Position numbers and translations under genes: made by a program
Shown here: in pieces, positions 26,204 through 34,817 of the stretch
Position numbering within the stretch: position 1 is the first letter of the stretch
Layout: each line of letters begins with the position of its first letter
Notes under the pieces: model-generated
Databases searched by the model: none
Told to the model about the DNA's origin: nothing
The model's input: the letters and a program-made list of their open reading frames with translations, nothing else
Origin: an uncultured Lachnospiraceae bacterium
GTDB taxonomy: Bacteria > Bacillota > Clostridia > Lachnospirales > Lachnospiraceae
Reading direction: 5' to 3'
Assembly (NCBI GenBank): GCA_949840805.1
Contig: CATKXR010000001.1
Coordinates: 1 to 64,000 of the forward strand
Length of the DNA: 64,000 nt

Positions 26204-27598
26204 TCAGAACGGGCCATAACCAGTCTGGACCGCAAAGAACAGAAATGCAAATTCCACCAGGAAGAATATCCCCTGCAGAGGCAGGATAAACTTATACCAG
26301 CTCTTTAAAGGCACCTTTCCCAGGGACAGATAAATCAGCAGGGTTCCGTTGGTAAACCAGAACGTATTGGAGATACCGTCACCAAACTGGAATGCCAGCA
26401 CTGCCGTCTGACGGGTAATGTGCAGCATATCCGCCAGGGGAACCATGATCGGCATAACGGCTGTCGCCTGGCCGGAACCGGAGGGAATCAGCGCGTTGAT
26501 AAAGAAGTTGACAATAAACATGCCAATCGTACTCATATAGGCGGACGCGCTTCCCATCAGCTTGGAAAGGCCGTGTACCAGAGGATCGATCAGTCCGCCG
26601 TTGGTCATGGTCCACTGGACAGCCCTGGCCACGCCGATGATCAGAGCGCCGTTAAATGCCCCCTTGGCACCGTCCAAAACCATGTTGATGGAATCTTCAA
26701 AGCCCACCCGGTTGATCACCGCCACGATCACGCCGCCGATCATAAAGGTGGCCGCCATCTCCGTGTAGGACCATTTCAGCTTTAAAATCCCGTAAATGGT
26801 AAACAAAATCGATACTGCCAGCACTACAAAAGAAAGCTTTTTCGGCATGTCAAATTTCAGGTTGGAATCCACCGGGATTAACAGGGAGGAGGTGTCCACA
26901 TCCTTCACCAGGCTCTTGGAGGGATCGGCCTTGATCTTCTTTGCATACCGCATCACCCAGAAAAGGCTTAATGCCCAGATGGTGATCAGAGCCACAAATC
27001 TTAGCTGCCAGCCGGAAAACATGGGCAGTTCCGCAATGGTATGGGAGATCCCCACGGTATATACATTAAAAGGAGCCACTGCAAAGCTGATCAGGCAGGC
27101 AAAGCCGGAAATCGCCATCCCTACCAGTGAATCGTATCCCAGGGATATGGCCAGGGATATGATGATCGGCACAAAGGGAATAATGTGCTCGCTCCATCCA
27201 AGAATCCCGCCGAAAATAAAAAATACAATCATCACAACCGCAATAATCACCTGGCTGTTCAATTTCTCGGATGTCTTCAGCACGCTGTTGATGGCAGCTC
27301 CCACGGTGTCCGTTCTCTTGTAAATCTCCACGATTCCGCCGATGATCATAACGCAGAACATCATATTGGCGCTGGCTGTAAGACCCTCAGGAACAGAGCG
27401 GAACAGGTTAAAAAAGGAAATCGGCGTCCGGTCCACCGCATGATAGCTGTCTGCCAGCACTCGGGTAACACCATCCACGGTCTCACGCTCATAGGCGCCC
27501 GGCGATACGAAATAGGATACAATGGCACAGGCCAGAATCATCAGAAGAAGCGGCACAAACGGGTTCATCGTACTTGCATGTTTCTTATCTTTACTCAT
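26204..27598 (-). CDS. YfcC-family amino acid/C4-dicarboxylate-type transporter
   Basis: This 464-aa membrane protein has about 12 segments and the YfcC/DcuC-superfamily pattern: an early GAYERE loop, a WSEHIIPFVPI helix, and a C-terminal SGSGQATAVMPIMVPLAD motif. YfcC relatives are predicted carriers for basic amino acids, dicarboxylates or small peptides; the substrate is not shown by the sequence. Its place between an M20 amidohydrolase (54 bp downstream) and a PepT-like peptidase (27 bp upstream) suggests import or exchange of an acylated amino acid or peptide. Confidence 0.82.
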   Translation of the reverse strand: MSKDKKHASTMNPFVPLLLMILACAIVSYFVSPGAYERETVDGVTRVLADSYHAVDRTPISFFNLFRSVPEGLTASANMMFCVMIIGGIVEIYKRTDTVGAAINSVLKTSEKLNSQVIIAVVMIVFFIFGGILGWSEHIIPFVPIIISLAISLGYDSLVGMAISGFACLISFAVAPFNVYTVGISHTIAELPMFSGWQLRFVALITIWALSLFWVMRYAKKIKADPSKSLVKDVDTSSLLIPVDSNLKFDMPKKLSFVVLAVSILFTIYGILKLKWSYTEMAATFMIGGVIVAVINRVGFEDSINMVLDGAKGAFNGALIIGVARAVQWTMTNGGLIDPLVHGLSKLMGSASAYMSTIGMFIVNFFINALIPSGSGQATAVMPIMVPLADMLHITRQTAVLAFQFGDGISNTFWFTNGTLLIYLSLGKVPLKSWYKFILPLQGIFFLVEFAFLFFAVQTGYGPF

Positions 27599-27625
27599 TT
27601 CTTTCCCCTTTCCCGGCAGAAAAAA

Positions 27626-28699
27626 CTAAAAATAGCGGATAATGTTCTCTGCCAGTTCAAACATTTTCTTTACGTCCTTCACTACTACATACTCTTTTGC
27701 ACTGTGTGAATGATAGATATTAAAGCCTAAAGGAACGGTCCGGATACCAAGACGGTCCGTCCAGGTGGCATCCAGGACACCAAAGGAGCGGGCTTTTACC
27801 ATAGGAATCCCGGTCCGGTCATAAATGGCTTTCAGCCGTTTCAGAATATCCGTATTTCCGCCGAAATCTGCCTCCGGCACGTCCTGTTCCTCTTTGTACT
27901 TGTATTTACACCCCTGCTTTTGTGCCGTTTTCTCCACAATCTGCCTGAGCTTTGTACGGTTTTCTTCCATAATCTCATTGCCGAAGCACCGCACCTCCAC
28001 ATCAAAACGGGCATATTCCGGAACGATATTCGATGGGGAGAGGGCTACCAGGTCGTATACATTGATGCTTAAGTTTTCGTTGATCCGGCCTGTGGGGATC
28101 TGATGGATAATATCCACTGCCGCTTTCAGGGCATTGACTCCCGGCTCCTCATTGCGGATCACATGGGCCGCGCGGCCGATCAGCTCCACACTGACCTTCA
28201 GCCTGGCCGGCGTGCGCACCAGTACCTCCCCGGTAATATAATGGTCAATGACCAGGGCTTCCTCGCTCTCAATCCCGGAATAATCCGCGTACCGGGAGCC
28301 ATGCAGTCCCAGTTCCTGGCATACGGTAAACAAAAGCTCTATGGGACGGCAAAGGGTTCCATCCTTCTTTGCCTGGCTGATGGCCTCCATTACCACGGCT
28401 ATGGCCAGCTTGCCGTCAGCTCCCAGCACGCTGTTGGCCCGGCTCCGGATCAGGCCGTCCTCGATATAGCTTTTTACAGGGCTTCCCGGCGTCGCCGTGT
28501 CCAGATGGAACACAAAGAGAAAAGGCTTTTTTCCCTTTTTTCCCGGAACTTTTGCCAGGATATTCCATCCGTCCGTCACTACCTCGTTGCCCAAAAGCTG
28601 GCGCTCAAAAGGTATTCCCATTTCCTCCAGCTCCCTCTCCATCAATTCACAAAATGCTTTCTCGTTATGAGATTCACTTGCACAATCCGCATAGCGCAT
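27626..28699 (-). CDS. PepT-like M20 peptidase with altered active site
   Basis: The fold is that of PepT-like tripeptidases. Metal ligands are all present: His65 and Asp67 (HLDT), bridging Asp95 (GADGK), Glu129, Asp152 (VID) and a C-terminal His near 330-332. The general base, normally the first Glu of the EEIG motif, is Gln128 (CQELG). The only ATG (28699) has no ribosome binding site. AGGAGG instead sits 7 nt before a GTA codon in frame at 28721-28723. The extra residues (VDGAVLRF) fit the family N-terminus, so a GTG-to-GTA change may have removed the start. Possible outcomes are an inactive protein or a changed function. Confidence 0.75.
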   Translation of the reverse strand: MRYADCASESHNEKAFCELMERELEEMGIPFERQLLGNEVVTDGWNILAKVPGKKGKKPFLFVFHLDTATPGSPVKSYIEDGLIRSRANSVLGADGKLAIAVVMEAISQAKKDGTLCRPIELLFTVCQELGLHGSRYADYSGIESEEALVIDHYITGEVLVRTPARLKVSVELIGRAAHVIRNEEPGVNALKAAVDIIHQIPTGRINENLSINVYDLVALSPSNIVPEYARFDVEVRCFGNEIMEENRTKLRQIVEKTAQKQGCKYKYKEEQDVPEADFGGNTDILKRLKAIYDRTGIPMVKARSFGVLDATWTDRLGIRTVPLGFNIYHSHSAKEYVVVKDVKKMFELAENIIRYF

Positions 28700-29066
28700 G
28701 AATCTTAAAACGGCTCCGTCTACTTTTATCCCTCCTTTTCCTTACATGCATTCCCGAAATTTCTCAGGTACAAAAAATCCGAAAACACATCCGTCCCTGC
28801 AGCCGCCTGGCATCAGCCTGACAGCAAACAAATCAGTCGTTACAAACGATTCATAAATCGTTTATAGATATTTTATATTTTATCATTTTATTTTTATAAA
28901 TTCCATTGTACAATCCATGTAAATTTTTTGTTAATTATTGTCTGATTGCACAATTTTTGGGCGCGATATTGCGTTTTTTAATGGGATTTATTATAATAAA
29001 CTCAGAAAAAACAATATTTACCTTGTGTATGCTTCTTTTTTGCTTTTAAGAGTTTTGGAGATTGAT
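28700..29066. promoter_or_regulatory. Divergent control region, peptide operon and PucR-type regulator
   Basis: This 367-bp region holds an inverted repeat AAACGAT-N6-ATCGTTT (28844-28863), a palindrome ATTGTACAAT (28905-28914) and ATTGT-N8-ACAAT (28937-28954). On the plus strand TTGCGT (28969-28974) and TATAAT (28992-28997), 17 bp apart, form a promoter for the regulator. The repeated ATTGT/ACAAT half-sites are candidate operators. Confidence 0.5.
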
Positions 29067-30134
29067 ATGTTTGAAAATAGAATCATGTACGAAATCGTGG
29101 AAAAGCTGCAGGAAGGACTCTCTTTCCCCATCAGCATTTGTGATGTAAGCGGACGGGTCATGGTATCCACCGACTCCTCTTCCATCGGCAATATGAACCT
29201 GTTAGCCATCAAGGCCTTAAACATCAATGGCCGGGTCTTTTCTTCCCCGGACAATCCGGTCCAGAAGGCAGGAACCGCCGTCCCCCTTACTCTTGAAGGC
29301 CACCGGATCGGCGCTGTGGTGGTGGAACAGTCTGCCTCTCCCGACTCCTGTGCAGCCGAACTGCTGGCCAAAACTATCGAAATGTTATATCAGGAAATAT
29401 TCCTGTCCCGAAAGCAGCAGAACCGTTCTCAGGAGCGGGATCAGTTTCTCTATGAATGGCTCCATCTTCAGTCCGGCTATACTGACAGCTTTATAAAGCG
29501 GGGGGAGCTTTTAGGAATTCAAATCACCGGAAACAAGACCGTACTTGTTATGGAGAGAGGGCCAGAACATGTATTTGTCTCCTCCTCCGTTCTTCTAAAC
29601 CTCCTGAACGAGGAAGACATCCTGCTTCCTCTTTCCTCCAACCAGTTTCTTCTGATTCTCAGGGAAAATGAACATTTTCAGAGGAAATACCACCGGCTTC
29701 TCTCAGCCGGCTCCCAATGCCACACCGGTATCTGTTCCGGACAGGATCATCTTCACACGGCCTACCAGGCTGCTATGGAAAGCCTGACCCTTGGCAGGCT
29801 GATTTTTCCGGATCAATATGTACACGATTATGAACAGATGAAGCTGGCCATCGCTTTATCCCGCCTGGATCTTCCCGGCCTGGAGGACGCCTTTGCCCGG
29901 CTGGCGGACAAGGGAAAAACCGCCCAGCTTGCCGAGACGGCCATCGCCTACATCCAGCTAAACGGAGATATACGGAAAATCTGCGAAAAGCTCCACATCC
30001 ACCGCAACAGCATCCCCTACCGTCTGCGGCGCATCCAGGAGCTGTGCGGCAAAAATCTTACGGATTCCTATGACCTGTTATATCTGTATGCATCCATGAT
30101 CCGGTATGCGGGGCTTTACGGTGAAAACCGTTGA
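29067..30134 (+). CDS. PucR/CdaR-type transcriptional regulator
   Basis: The 355-aa protein has an N-terminal sugar-diacid-recognition-like domain (FPISICDVSGRVMVSTD) as in CdaR, and a C-terminal PucR-type helix-turn-helix (DIRKICEKLHIHRNSIPYR). It is probably a ligand-responsive activator or repressor. The start at 29067 has TTTGGAG 6 nt upstream; the frame is open for 43 more codons but without support. The gene is divergent from the PepT-YfcC-amidohydrolase operon, which it may control. Confidence 0.85.
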   Translation: MFENRIMYEIVEKLQEGLSFPISICDVSGRVMVSTDSSSIGNMNLLAIKALNINGRVFSSPDNPVQKAGTAVPLTLEGHRIGAVVVEQSASPDSCAAELLAKTIEMLYQEIFLSRKQQNRSQERDQFLYEWLHLQSGYTDSFIKRGELLGIQITGNKTVLVMERGPEHVFVSSSVLLNLLNEEDILLPLSSNQFLLILRENEHFQRKYHRLLSAGSQCHTGICSGQDHLHTAYQAAMESLTLGRLIFPDQYVHDYEQMKLAIALSRLDLPGLEDAFARLADKGKTAQLAETAIAYIQLNGDIRKICEKLHIHRNSIPYRLRRIQELCGKNLTDSYDLLYLYASMIRYAGLYGENR

Positions 30135-30176
30135 CAGATTAAACCAGGTTCCTATACAAAAAGACCCCTGGACTTA

Positions 30177-30560
30177 TTAAGGGTTCTTTCTGAACTTTGG
30201 GTATAACAGCATAGTAATTAAGCCGTCAGATAAGCGTTCTGGCGGCTTAACGTATATCAGATCCATAAGGGTAAAATCTTCGGTTTTGATCAGAAAAGCG
30301 AGCTTGCACTTTTTGGTCAGGTTGACAATCTTAGACCTGCCATATACTATACGCCTGATGAGCTTAAATTTGTTGTTGTTCCCTTCGACAAATCCATCCC
30401 GTTGATCTCATCATCTGTCATGGAAACATATTTTTTCGCTGTATGCCTCGCGATGTCATACTCCCGGCACACCAGACTGATCTTCTTCTTTGGCAGGCTG
30501 TCCCAGAATAACTGAATCTCACGTATCAATTGCTGTTTTTTCCCTGTTATAGGCATTCTT
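30177..30560 (-). pseudogene. Decayed ISL3-family transposase
   Basis: On the minus strand a fragment near 30396-30560 reads IREIQLFWDSLPKKKISLV and ARHTAKKYVSMTDDEIN, like the middle helical part of ISL3 transposases. It then shifts frame to FVEGNNNKFKLIRRIVYGR, the hallmark C-terminus of the family, ending in KFRKNP and a stop at 30177-30179. The catalytic DDE core between them is missing, so the gene has an internal deletion and a frameshift. GGGTTCTTTCTGAACTTTGGG just at the stop (30181-30201) looks like the terminal inverted repeat. The other end was not found. Confidence 0.75.
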
Positions 30561-30800
30561 CTTATACTGCCTGCTATTGAGGTTTTGCTTCTTGCTTTTG
30601 AATTCAATTTCAACTCCGTTTTCATCAATCGGTGGTGAATTATCATAGGAAATACCATCCAGCCGCTTTCCGTCAAATCCTTTCTCCATAACTTCCTTTT
30701 CGGGGACCTTGTCCAGCACTGTTCCGTCCTTTATAAATATAGCAGAGGGTATTTCGTTTTTGAAGATATCTTTCATCTTATCCAGCAGATTTTGCATCAT
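30519..30800 (-). CDS. Truncated hypothetical protein fused to IS remnant
   Basis: The 93-aa frame starts 9 bp after the dehydratase stop with an excellent ribosome binding site (TAGGAGG, 5 nt before ATGATG), so it belongs to that operon. The first 70 residues (MMQNLLDKMKDIFKNEIPSA onward) look like a genuine, unrecognised protein. The last 20 run through the ISL3 fragment in another frame. The insertion or deletion probably cut a longer gene. Confidence 0.45.
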   Translation of the reverse strand: MMQNLLDKMKDIFKNEIPSAIFIKDGTVLDKVPEKEVMEKGFDGKRLDGISYDNSPPIDENGVEIEFKSKKQNLNSRQYKKNAYNREKTAIDT

Positions 30801-30809
30801 TTCTGCCTC

Positions 30810-31958
30810 CTACCAGTCCTTCACCGCCCCATCAAACGCCCTCTTGGCCTCATTGCTCCCCCGCTCCTTAGCCGGATAGCGCTGCCCGGCATCTTCCGCC
30901 AACTCCACGCCGATTCCGGGCTTCTCGGGAATTACCATGCAGCCGTTCTCAAACCGCAGCGGCTCCTTCACCATGGCATCCTCAGCCCCGTTCAGGCAAA
31001 AGTCCGGCAGCTCCTGAATCCCCAGGTTGGGAATGGAGGCACAGATCTGCAGGCAGGCTGCCGTGGATACCGGCCCCAAGGGATTGTGGGGAATCACCAG
31101 CACATCATTGGCCTCCGCCAAGGCGCATATCTTCTTGCTGGTGGTAATGCCGCCCACGGCACACACATCAGGACGGACATACTGGCAGGCATGACGGGAC
31201 ATCAGCATCTCAAACTCTTTCAAATCGATAAACCGTTCCCCCGTGGCAATAGGTACATTCACCCTTCTCGCCACCTCGGCCATGGAGTCCATATTATCCG
31301 GTGTGATGGGATCCTCCAGCACCATAGGACGGTATTTTTCCACCTGCCGTCCAAAGGCCACCGCCTCCGGCAGATTCATTCCCCGGTGAACCTCCAGAAT
31401 CAGATCAAAATCATAGCCCACTGTCTCCCGGCAAACCCGTACTTTTTCCAACTCCTCTTCCACACGACCGCTGAAAAATTCGTCCCGCCCGTCATTACGG
31501 CTCCTCACAGGGCCATTGACAAAAATCTTAGCCGCCGTAAAACCCTTTTTCTTTAAATCCCGATACCCCTCTGCCAGCTCCTTTAAATCTTCGGTCTTTG
31601 TCATAACTGAGGCGTACACGCGGATCTTCTCCCTGGTTTTTCCTCCCAAAAGCTCATACACCGGTACCCCCAGTGCCTTTCCCTTGATATCCCACAGGGC
31701 AATGTCAATAGCTGAAATGGCGCTCATAATCACCGAACCCCGGAAATATACGGAACGGTAAAAATTCTGGTTGATGTCCTCGATACGGAAAGGATCACAT
31801 CCAATCAGGTAAGAAGAAAATTTCCGGATTGCTGCCGCCGTTGCGTCCAGATATCCCCAGTTCCCCGCCTCTCCAAGACCTACAATTCCTTCATCTGTAT
31901 AGATCTGCACAAACAGATAATGCTTTGCATAAATCAGTTTTACATCTGTAATCTTCAT
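30810..31958 (-). CDS. Enolase-superfamily sugar-acid dehydratase (MR/MLE family)
   Basis: The 382-aa protein has the mandelate racemase fold: a capping domain and a TIM barrel. Likely Mg2+ and base residues are in LEVHRG (Glu in place of the usual Asp, with His two residues on), LEDPI, ATGERF and IPHNPLGPVS, close to D-galactonate dehydratase and its relatives. It would dehydrate an aldonate or uronate to a 2-keto-3-deoxy acid. The start at 31958 is preceded by GCAGGGAAAAGG. The frame extends 147 bases further without support. It follows the UlaG-like gene and precedes the truncated ORF. Activity is not predictable to one sugar. Confidence 0.83.
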   Translation of the reverse strand: MKITDVKLIYAKHYLFVQIYTDEGIVGLGEAGNWGYLDATAAAIRKFSSYLIGCDPFRIEDINQNFYRSVYFRGSVIMSAISAIDIALWDIKGKALGVPVYELLGGKTREKIRVYASVMTKTEDLKELAEGYRDLKKKGFTAAKIFVNGPVRSRNDGRDEFFSGRVEEELEKVRVCRETVGYDFDLILEVHRGMNLPEAVAFGRQVEKYRPMVLEDPITPDNMDSMAEVARRVNVPIATGERFIDLKEFEMLMSRHACQYVRPDVCAVGGITTSKKICALAEANDVLVIPHNPLGPVSTAACLQICASIPNLGIQELPDFCLNGAEDAMVKEPLRFENGCMVIPEKPGIGVELAEDAGQRYPAKERGSNEAKRAFDGAVKDW

Positions 31959-32044
31959 TGCCTTTTCCCTGCCTTTCTTATTTTTTCTCTTGGTATTTAT
32001 CTCTGGTCTCACACACCTCTGTGATATTTCCTTATCTTCTATAA

Positions 32045-32926
32045 CTAATACAGATCTTCTTCCCCGCTTTCCCTGCATATAACATTCATATGAATCGTAT
32101 ACCACCTGGTTCTCTTAGGCGACAGGATCCGGCATATCAATCCCTTTTCTTCTGCCAGTTCATTGGCCCGGCAAAAAGTTTGATCAGAAAATCCTGGATT
32201 TTGATTTTCCCACACTTCAAAATGCATTGGTATCACAAGTTGCGCATAACTCTGTTCCATAACATGGCACCAGTCCTTCGCCACACGCTCCACATCCATC
32301 TCATTGGTAAGCTTATTGCGCAGGACTATGTTAGGCCGCAATGTCCGCAGGCGTTCCTCCATGCCGTCATTGGTTCCTCCCACAAAAGCGATACGAAATC
32401 CATGGTCAAGGGTCAGAAGATAATTCATGTTAAAGAGTCCGCCCAAAGTATGAAGCCGTGTCAGTCTGGGATCTTGGGAAATGATATCTCCTTCCTCCAT
32501 GCTGCGCCTCCAGGTAAAACGCTGAGGTTTGTGTTCTCCATGAAAGGTCTCAAGCTTAAATCCGTCAAAATAATATGTACCATCATAATCAACCGGATAA
32601 ATTGATGTCAGCTCCATATCCTCATATACACTTGCAATTTCCCCGGCCACTCCGCTGTGGCAGATTACCTTTGGCGAAAAACGTCGGATCACCTCTCCCA
32701 GATTGGCGATGTGGTCTCCGTGGGTGTGATTGAGAATCACGTAATCACACCCCTCCAAATCACTTGTCTTAAATCCCTTTAGCTGAAACAGTCCTGCCAG
32801 AGGAACCTCAGGATTCTCTTTAAAATCATAGCAGGGATCTGTCAGAATTGTTTTCCCGTTAGGAAGCCTGATTTCAAAACACTGACAATTAATCCACCGA
32901 AAAGAAACGCTTTCTGTTCCTATCAT
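32045..32926 (-). CDS. UlaG-like metallo-beta-lactamase-fold hydrolase
   Basis: The 293-aa protein has the zinc motif NHTHGDH (about residue 90) and TFHGEH, with the metal-dependent hydrolase fold. It resembles UlaG, the L-ascorbate-6-phosphate lactonase, and similar lactonases. GGAGGAG lies just before the ATG. It is between an SLC13-type carrier and an enolase-superfamily dehydratase, so a lactone- or sugar-acid-opening role is a reasonable guess. Exact substrate unknown. Confidence 0.8.
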   Translation of the reverse strand: MIGTESVSFRWINCQCFEIRLPNGKTILTDPCYDFKENPEVPLAGLFQLKGFKTSDLEGCDYVILNHTHGDHIANLGEVIRRFSPKVICHSGVAGEIASVYEDMELTSIYPVDYDGTYYFDGFKLETFHGEHKPQRFTWRRSMEEGDIISQDPRLTRLHTLGGLFNMNYLLTLDHGFRIAFVGGTNDGMEERLRTLRPNIVLRNKLTNEMDVERVAKDWCHVMEQSYAQLVIPMHFEVWENQNPGFSDQTFCRANELAEEKGLICRILSPKRTRWYTIHMNVICRESGEEDLY

Positions 32927-33017
32927 CTACTCCTCCATTCTGCGCATATTTCACAGCATTGTATGCCCCACTTTATCCATCACAAACAAATATGGGTGAA
33001 ACTTTTTCTCCCTTCCT

Positions 33018-34310
33018 TTAAAACGCCGGCAGCACAGTCATGGTATAGCAGATATAAATAACCGGCAGAATCAGGGTGATCAAAATACCGCTTTTCATTA
33101 AGGTTTTCAAATCATAACCGCCGTCAGCCATACACATTGGCACTGCCGGCGTGGCCATAGGCGTCAAAAATGCGGTCAGGCTTCCTGCATTTACCAGAAG
33201 AATCAGTCCGATGGGATTGGCTCCCAGAGCGGAGCAGGTCAGCAGGCAGATCGGCACAAACACCGCCGAGACCGCCCGGTTCAGCATAAACTGTGTCAGC
33301 AAAAACGGTATGAGGAAGAACAACGCGCCCAGCACATAGTTATTGTGCGTTCCTCCCACTGCATTTGCCAGAGCATTTCCAATCATATCACCGGCTCCCG
33401 TATTGGTCAATGCTGACCCCAGAGCCAGGGCGCCCACAAACAGCATCAGCATATCCCAGGGAATATCCCGCAGGGCAGTTTTCTGGTCCACCACTCCAAA
33501 GAGAACCATCAGAAGGCTCCCCACCAGGGCGATAAACCAGGTAGGCATTTTCAGTTGGGCCGAAAAAATCAGGGCAATAATGGTCACGAAGAAAATCACG
33601 ATGCCAACCTTGTCTGCCATGGGAGACAATTTTACCTGTCCGCCCTGTCTGGCCTTCTCCTTTGCCTCAATGGCCATAACCGGCTCGGGAGGGCAGCTTT
33701 TTGGCCCCAGAAACAGAGCCCACAGAATAACCACAGGCAGGATGGGCCACGCTCCGATCATGAAATCAACGGGCCGCATCACCATACCGCTAAAGCCGTA
33801 TGTTTCCATAAATCCACTGAACTGTCCCGCCTGCTGAATGGCTGTAGGCAGCGGCAATATCCCACAGCATGCCACGCAAACCACCATAATGGGAAACATA
33901 TATTTGGAGCGGCTGTTGTCCGTGGTATCACAAAGAGCTGCCAGAAGCGGCGACACAATGGCATAAACCACCATTGGGCTGGAAATGAAATTTGTCAGCA
34001 GGGCCGCCAGAAAAAGGTATCCTAAATACGCCATGCGAAAAGAACCATGAGTCATTTTCATCAGGCTACCGCACATGCGGTCCACCATGGAGGTTCTCCG
34101 AAAACCGGCTGCCACAATGAACATGGTTGCCATCAGAATCGTATTGGTGTTGGAAAATCCTGCCAGCGCGCCATTGGCGTCAATGCAGCCGGTGATATAC
34201 AGCAATGCCATGGAAAACATGGCTGTAAGCCACATGGGAATCTTGTTGAGCATATAGCTGATCAGGGTCACTGCAAAAATCGCCATACAGATCATCATTT
34301 GAGTTGACAT
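33018..34310 (-). CDS. SLC13/ArsB-type anion permease
   Basis: This 430-aa protein has about 11-12 hydrophobic segments in two similar halves, as in the ion-transporter superfamily with citrate, dicarboxylate and SLC13 carriers. SNTNTILMATMFIVAAG and GSALTNTGAGDMIGNAL resemble the family SNT-type hairpins, and a second asparagine-rich hairpin follows. It probably imports an organic anion. The ATG at 34310 has AAGGAAG about 11 nt upstream. An earlier in-frame ATG adds a basic, unlikely leader. It is the first gene of the unit with the UlaG-like hydrolase and dehydratase. Confidence 0.8.
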   Translation of the reverse strand: MSTQMMICMAIFAVTLISYMLNKIPMWLTAMFSMALLYITGCIDANGALAGFSNTNTILMATMFIVAAGFRRTSMVDRMCGSLMKMTHGSFRMAYLGYLFLAALLTNFISSPMVVYAIVSPLLAALCDTTDNSRSKYMFPIMVVCVACCGILPLPTAIQQAGQFSGFMETYGFSGMVMRPVDFMIGAWPILPVVILWALFLGPKSCPPEPVMAIEAKEKARQGGQVKLSPMADKVGIVIFFVTIIALIFSAQLKMPTWFIALVGSLLMVLFGVVDQKTALRDIPWDMLMLFVGALALGSALTNTGAGDMIGNALANAVGGTHNNYVLGALFFLIPFLLTQFMLNRAVSAVFVPICLLTCSALGANPIGLILLVNAGSLTAFLTPMATPAVPMCMADGGYDLKTLMKSGILITLILPVIYICYTMTVLPAF

Positions 34311-34817
34311 TATTTTGTTACTTCCTTTCTTTGGTCTTCTTTCCCTTTTCAGCTTTCCAGGCCTGTACATCACTGAACTTGTGCCTTCACTATAACAGAT
34401 CTTCTGTCTGGTTGTCGTTGAAAATATTTGTCAGTTTCCGGGACTTACCCTGTCTGTTACTTCCAGTTTCTCCTCTCCAAAGCCCTTTTTCTAATAAAAA
34501 CATCCAAATATTTCCCCTGTATAAAGTGCTGCATTTTCCCTTTGATTTTTGTCAATCCTGCCTAATGGACTGGGAATCGTTTCATCACGTAAAACCGAAT
34601 CATTCCTGTCAAATTTCTCATTGACAATCTCTGCCTTTCCCGATATTCTTAAATTATCCCTGTACCTCACACCCTGATTCAAACATTCACTACAGGGAAA
34701 ATATTTGGATTTTATTTTTTATATTCCGGAATTTTGCAGCGATTTTCTGCATGGATGGATGAAAAATATTTGATTCTGAGACCGGTTTGTCCGGTATAAA
34801 AAGGGAAGGGGACCTAT
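34311..34817. promoter_or_regulatory. Divergent control region with repeated AraC-type sites
   Basis: The 507-bp region contains four copies of GAAAATATTTG or near-matches: 34420-34430 (+), 34505-34515 (minus, one change), 34697-34707 (+) and 34761-34772 (+, close). Two are part of an inverted 20-bp repeat (34502-34521 and 34691-34710; 19 of 20 identical). A minus-strand extended -10, TGTTATAGT, with hexamer at 34389-34394, lies about 30 bp from the first site and likely drives the permease operon. Confidence 0.6.
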
